From Brachybacterium sp. UMB0905 (GTDB taxonomy: Bacteria; Actinomycetota; Actinomycetes; Actinomycetales; Dermabacteraceae), in NCBI RefSeq assembly GCF_002871795.1, contig NZ_PNHL01000005.1:124001-188000 (forward strand): a DNA stretch of 64,000 nucleotides, written 5' to 3'. The position numbers were made by a program, and so were the translations under genes. This document shows, piece after piece, positions 60,242 through 64,000 of the stretch. The notes beneath the pieces were generated by a model that was not told where the DNA came from, ran no database searches, and saw nothing but the letters and a program-made list of their open reading frames with translations. Position 1 is the first letter of the stretch. Every line of letters begins with the position of its first letter.

Positions 60242-62005
60242 TCACACCTCGCCGGCGTGCTCGGTGACGGTGAGGTCCAGCGGGAAGTCGATCGCGCTAC
60301 CGGGGAAGAGCAACCGTCCCGCGGCGTCGGCGCTCTCGCGGATCGCCGCGGCCGCAGCCTCGGCCTGTTCGGCGGGGGCGTGGACGATCACCTCGTCGTG
60401 CAGGAAGTACGCCAGGTGTGCGCGGGGGGCGAACACCGGTCCCGAGGCGCCGGCCCGCTCGTCGGGGGCGACCTCAGGGAGCTGCGCGAGCCGCAGCCGC
60501 AGCGCCGCCATCCAGGACAGCGCCCATTCCGCGGCGGTGCCCTGCACCACGAAATTGCGGGTGAACCGGCCGCGGTCGCGGGCCGAGCGACGAGCCCGCT
60601 CCTGCTCGCCGGCGCCCGCGTCGGGACCGTTCGCGGAGCGCTGCGCCTGCACCCAGCCGGGCTCGGGGGCGGGGGAGGAGCGGCCGAGCCAGGTCGTGAC
60701 CGTCCCGCCGCGCTCCCCGGTCGCAGCCGCGCCGTCCACGAGCGCCATCGCCTCGGGGAAGGTGCGGCGGAGCCGGGGCACGACGCGACCGCTGTCCCCG
60801 GTGGTCCCGCCGTACAGGGCGCCGAGCACCCCGATCTTCGCCTCCTGTCGGCTCGCGACCACTCCCGCCTCGACGATGCCCGAGTAGAGGTCCTTCCCGG
60901 CCGCCGCCTCGATCATCGCCGCGTCGCGGGACATGGCGGCGAGCACCCGCGGCTCGAGCTGGGAGACGTCTGCGCTGACCAGCAGCCAGCCAGGATCGGC
61001 ACGGAGCGCGGGCCGCAGCCGACGCGGGATCTGCAGCGCCCCACCGCCGCTGGAGGTCCAGCGCCCGGTGACCACGCCGCCCGGCACGTAGACGGGCCGG
61101 TAGCGGCCCTCCCGCACCCACTCGTCCAGCCACGTCCAGCCGTTGGCGGTCAGCAGGCGGGACATCTTCTTGTACCGCAGCAGCGGCGCGATCGCGGGAT
61201 GCTCGTGCTCCTGCAGCTCCCACTGGGAGGTGGAGGAGACGTCGATGCCGGCGCGGTGCAGGGCGCGCAGCAGCTTCGGCGGCGAGTCCAGCGACACGGT
61301 CGGGTCCCCGAGGGCGGTGCGCACCTCGGCGGCGACCTGCACCATCTGCGCGGGGAGCGTCCCGGGGGAGGGGCGCGGCCCCAGGGCCTCGGTGAGGATC
61401 CGGTCGTGCTCGGCCACGTCCCAGGGGATCCCCGCCGCCTGCAGCTCGGCCGCGATCAGTGCCCCGGCGGATTCCGCCGCCAGCAGCAGGCGCAGCCGCG
61501 TCGGGTCCTCGGCGCTCGCGATCGCCGAGAGCTGCCGCTCGAGCTCCGCACAGGTCTCTTCGATCCCGTCGGGCACGCCGTGGGCGGCCGATGGCCGGGC
61601 GTCGAGGTCGAAGAGGGTCGCGCCGAGGTCGCGTCGCGTCTCCTCCGGCTCGAGCTGTGTGTCCCACCCCGTCGCCTCGCGCAGAGGACCGGGCTCCGTC
61701 ACCAGCTCGGAATGGCGCAGGATCCGGTGCACCAGGCGCAGGTCGTGGCAGCGCTCGAGGGTGACCCCGGCCCCGAGCAGACGCGGGTACCAGGCGGTGG
61801 CGTCGCTCCAGACCCAGCGCGGCCGGTGCGCGGCCTCGAGCTCAGCGACGAGGGAGGGGAGCTCCTGGACGGCGCGGGTCCGCTCGCCGAGGGCGGAGCC
61901 GTCGGCCGCGTACTCGCGCAGCACGACCGCTCCGTCCGCCGCGCGGCCGAGCACGCACCGCGCCGGGGCGGGCGCGGCGGCGCCCGACGGGGGAGAGGTC
62001 ACCAT
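60242..62005 (-). CDS. Pol I-like DNA polymerase without 5'-nuclease domain
   Basis: This 587-residue family A polymerase is a paralogue of PolA. Motif A (SADVSQLEPR), motif B (RQEAKIGVLGALYG) and motif C (FLHDEVIV) keep the catalytic acids, Lys and Tyr. There is no 5'-nuclease domain, and the N-terminal ~190 residues resemble a 3'-5' exonuclease fold without a clear DxE. The equivalent of the ddNTP-discriminating position is Leu. ATG 62005 or GTG 62002 overlaps the stop of the upstream hydrolase, so the pair is one operon, probably under the LexA site near 62.72 kb. Confidence 0.88.
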   Translation of the reverse strand: MVTSPPSGAAAPAPARCVLGRAADGAVVLREYAADGSALGERTRAVQELPSLVAELEAAHRPRWVWSDATAWYPRLLGAGVTLERCHDLRLVHRILRHSELVTEPGPLREATGWDTQLEPEETRRDLGATLFDLDARPSAAHGVPDGIEETCAELERQLSAIASAEDPTRLRLLLAAESAGALIAAELQAAGIPWDVAEHDRILTEALGPRPSPGTLPAQMVQVAAEVRTALGDPTVSLDSPPKLLRALHRAGIDVSSTSQWELQEHEHPAIAPLLRYKKMSRLLTANGWTWLDEWVREGRYRPVYVPGGVVTGRWTSSGGGALQIPRRLRPALRADPGWLLVSADVSQLEPRVLAAMSRDAAMIEAAAGKDLYSGIVEAGVVASRQEAKIGVLGALYGGTTGDSGRVVPRLRRTFPEAMALVDGAAATGERGGTVTTWLGRSSPAPEPGWVQAQRSANGPDAGAGEQERARRSARDRGRFTRNFVVQGTAAEWALSWMAALRLRLAQLPEVAPDERAGASGPVFAPRAHLAYFLHDEVIVHAPAEQAEAAAAAIRESADAAGRLLFPGSAIDFPLDLTVTEHAGEV

Positions 62006-62685
62006 CCCCGCTCGCGCCACGCAGGCAGGGACCCGCGCTCCGCGCCGAGCGTCGTGTCATCCCCGTGCCCCGGATACACCCAGGTCGAGTCCTTCAGACG
62101 GTCGAAGATCCGCTGCTCCACATCATCGATGAGCTGCGCGAAGTCCTCGGGGCCGCTCGTCTTGCCCACGCCGCCGGGGAACAGCGAGTCCCCGGTGAAC
62201 AGGTGATCGCCGTCGGCCCCGCCGCGGTAGAGCACGGCGACCGAGCCCGGGGTGTGGCCGCGCAGCGCGATGATCTCCAGCTCCACCTCGCCGACGCGCA
62301 GCACATCCCCGTCGGCCAGCTTTTCGTCGATCCGCACCCCCGTCTGCTCGGTGATCGCCGTCGCGTCCGCGGCGCCCGCTGCCGTGCGCGCCCGCGTCGC
62401 CTCCACGATCTCCGCGAGCGCCCCCACATGGTCGTGATGCTGATGCGTGGTCAGCACCATGTCCACGGCATTGTGCTCCGAGCCCGCAGCGATCATCCGC
62501 CGCAGTGCATCCGGATCCGCCGCCGCATCGATCAGCAGCTGCGCCCCGCTCGACCGGCAGGTCAGCACATAGGCGTTGTTGTCCATGCTCCCGACGGAGA
62601 GCTTGCGGATCTGCAGATGCTCGAGGTCGCGGGCGACGGGCTCGCCGCCCGGCTCAACATGTCCGGTGTACTCGTGATCAGCCAT
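61999..62685 (-). CDS. Metallo-beta-lactamase-fold hydrolase (glyoxalase II-like)
   Basis: This 228-residue zinc hydrolase has the motif THQHHDH (His81, His83, Asp85, His86), the later His in LRGHTPGS, Asp in FTGDSLF and His in YPGHGD, completing two metal sites. The substrate is unknown; a thioester is typical. Mycobacteria also have such a gene divergent from uvrA. The mRNA is probably leaderless: CATACT (62697-62692) is 6 bases before ATG 62685. It is the first gene of a two-gene operon with the polymerase. Confidence 0.9.
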   Translation of the reverse strand: MADHEYTGHVEPGGEPVARDLEHLQIRKLSVGSMDNNAYVLTCRSSGAQLLIDAAADPDALRRMIAAGSEHNAVDMVLTTHQHHDHVGALAEIVEATRARTAAGAADATAITEQTGVRIDEKLADGDVLRVGEVELEIIALRGHTPGSVAVLYRGGADGDHLFTGDSLFPGGVGKTSGPEDFAQLIDDVEQRIFDRLKDSTWVYPGHGDDTTLGAERGSLPAWRERGW

Positions 62686-62691
62686 GACCCC

Positions 62692-62697
62692 AGTATG
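62692..62697 (-). promoter_or_regulatory. -10 box of the hydrolase-polymerase operon (CATACT)
   Basis: On the minus strand TTGTTC (62720-62715), a 17-base spacer and CATACT form a promoter whose start falls on ATG 62685. The -35 lies inside the LexA box. Confidence 0.5.
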
Positions 62698-62712
62698 AGT
62701 CGCACCCCACGT

Positions 62713-62728
62713 CCGAACAACTGTTCGA
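62713..62728. promoter_or_regulatory. LexA (SOS) box between uvrA and the divergent operon
   Basis: CCGAAC-AACT-GTTCGA matches the actinobacterial SOS box TCGAAC-N4-GTTCGA at 11 of 12 fixed bases, with perfect CGAAC/GTTCG arms. It ends 16 bases before the uvrA -10 and lies 15 bases from the -10 of the divergent operon, covering both -35 regions. Repression of both by LexA is the natural reading. Confidence 0.85.
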
Positions 62729-62744
62729 TGTGGGGGCGCGCCCC

Positions 62745-62756
62745 TAGGATGGCCCG
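62745..62756 (+). promoter_or_regulatory. Leaderless promoter of uvrA (-10 TAGGAT)
   Basis: TAGGAT (62745-62750) plus 6 bases leads to GTG 62757. No ribosome-binding site is present. The -35 region overlaps the LexA box. Confidence 0.6.

Positions 62757-64000
<1,244 letters not shown>

Overview
The window is 64 kb of chromosome from a very GC-rich Gram-positive actinobacterium, probably of the Micrococcales (a Brachybacterium- or Dermabacter-like organism is my inference). Support comes from the mycobacterial-type gene order (heme A synthase, ABC pair and sufRBDC; pyrR-B-C-orf-carA-carB-pyrF; mihF-gmk-rpoZ-coaBC-metK; hisI-trpE-trpCBA-lgt-pyk; pdtaR-polA-rpsA-coaE-uvrB-uvrA), the actinobacterial family members mIHF, HGxxPAAW and an ANTAR regulator, abundant GTG starts and 4-base ATGA/GTGA gene overlaps.

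Layout. 1-4.5 kb: end of dxs, a GntP permease, ctaA and a methionine aminopeptidase. 4.5-7.4 kb (minus): ABC exporter pair and a glutathionyl-hydroquinone-reductase-like protein. 7.6-12.6 kb: Fe-S assembly operon sufR-sufB-sufD-Rieske-sufC-sufT, with no sufS or sufU. 12.8-15.8 kb: ald (minus) and an ABC-F ATPase. 15.9-17.4 kb: an IS110-family element with a long noncoding left end. 17.5-28.2 kb: a SatD-like regulator, efp-nusB, then the pyrimidine operon behind a PyrR-binding leader. 28.4-35.8 kb: mihF, gmk, rpoZ, coaBC-metK-hisI-trpE and three small membrane proteins. 35.9-41.6 kb: trpCBA, lgt, pyk. 41.7-49.1 kb: tRNA-Leu(CAA), the ANTAR response regulator, a solitary substrate-binding lipoprotein, a thioesterase, polA and rpsA. 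49.5-53.2 kb: aroC-aroK-aroB-aroD. 53.3-64 kb: TRIC channel (minus), gene remnants, coaE, uvrB, a T4 endonuclease V-like protein, an unknown membrane protein, an IS3 remnant, a YefM/YoeB pair, a second Pol I-like polymerase with a metallo-hydrolase (minus), and the start of uvrA.

The genes are mainly core biosynthesis (pyrimidine, tryptophan, chorismate, SAM, CoA, Fe-S clusters, heme A) and DNA repair. Two regulatory themes stand out. First, many genes have a TAnnnT-like -10 box exactly 6-7 bases before the start codon, implying leaderless mRNAs; in two cases the leaderless start opens a short upstream ORF, one ending inside the PyrR hairpin and one overlapping the start of the ANTAR regulator. 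Second, a near-perfect LexA box lies between uvrA and the divergent hydrolase-polymerase pair and covers both -35 regions, suggesting one SOS switch for both directions. Accessory DNA is limited to the IS110 element and a small scar (about 59.1-60.2 kb) with the IS3 fragment and toxin-antitoxin pair.
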